NCBI GenBank assembly: GCA_001632435.1
Contig: KV424186.1
Coordinates: forward strand, 1-19,934
Origin: Calocera cornea HHB12733
Taxonomy: Eukaryota; Basidiomycota; Dacrymycetes; Dacrymycetales; Dacrymycetaceae
Direction: 5' to 3'
Length of the DNA stretch: 19,934 nt
In this document: one piece after another, positions 19,903-19,934 of the stretch
How positions within the stretch are numbered: position 1 is the first letter of the stretch
How the letters are laid out: each line of letters begins with the position of its first letter
The notes under the pieces: model-generated
The model's input: the letters and a program-made list of their open reading frames with translations, nothing else
What the model was told of the DNA's origin: nothing
Database searches by the model: none
Program-made: the position numbers and the translations under genes

Positions 19903-19934
19903 CGGGAATGCGGCTCCGGCATGTTGAGAGGGCG

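Larger units (their letters stand above)
19343..19934. mobile_element. Hairpin-rich, probably transposon-derived tract (possible LTR or MITE, continues past the window)
   Basis: A dense set of inverted repeats begins abruptly at 19343 and is separated from the unique promoter sequence to its left. It includes a perfect 11-bp palindrome arm at 19343-19368, a compound stem at 19384-19423, a 7-bp stem at 19453-19474, an AT-rich block (about 19480-19500), direct repeats at 19595-19659 and GC stems near 19854-19902. There is no open frame of note. A palindrome-rich start followed by an AT-rich, promoter-like block resembles LTRs of retrotransposons in mushroom-forming fungi, and a TG that could begin such an LTR lies at 19353. 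Neither end nor a target-site duplication can be shown, so a MITE or another structured repeat remains possible. Confidence 0.4.

Noticed and set aside
1..19934. tRNA, rRNA, CRISPR arrays, bacterial-type operons
   Set aside because: None seen. The window is eukaryotic, with intron-split genes, and no cloverleaf or regularly spaced identical repeat array was found by eye.

Overview
The window looks like nuclear DNA of a basidiomycete fungus, probably an Agaricomycete. The genes are split by many very short introns (about 40-115 nt, GT donors and AG acceptors). The DNA is GC-rich with CT-rich upstream tracts. The largest gene has the Ras-associating / leucine-rich repeat / PP2C-like / class III cyclase layout found only in fungal adenylate cyclases. 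Gene models were spliced by hand by following protein-like reading frames. Exon edges are firm for the three large genes, except the first intron of the exostosin gene, and tentative for the two genes at the left.

Layout, left to right. (1) Position 1 to about 1195, minus strand: a multi-exon gene of unknown function that runs off the left edge. (2) 1196-1992: a CT-rich divergent intergenic region. (3) 1993 to about 3335, plus strand: a low-complexity, probably nuclear protein. It has a basic nuclear localisation signal, three SUMO-interacting-motif-like cores and a degenerate 28-32 residue repeat built around PDSQE. (4) 3336-4578: a long AT-richer stretch with no convincing gene. (5) 4579-8297, plus strand: a seven-exon gene for a predicted type II membrane protein of about 1143 residues. 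It joins an NAD(P)-dependent epimerase/dehydratase-like domain to an EGF-like module and an exostosin (GT47-type) glycosyltransferase domain. (6) 8742-11294, minus strand: a 13-exon NIPA (DUF803) magnesium-transporter-like gene with a long cytosolic tail. (7) 11783-18581, minus strand: a five-exon adenylate cyclase gene of about 2163 residues. (8) 18582-19342: its upstream region. (9) 19343-19934: a cluster of inverted and direct repeats that looks like part of a non-coding transposable element, perhaps an LTR.

The genes do not form a pathway. The adenylate cyclase is the cAMP signalling enzyme acting downstream of Ras and G-alpha, the NIPA protein is a membrane Mg2+ transporter, and the fusion protein probably acts on glycans in the secretory pathway. 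The least familiar items are the epimerase-exostosin fusion, whose epimerase half has leucine where the catalytic tyrosine should be, and the SIM-bearing repeat protein.
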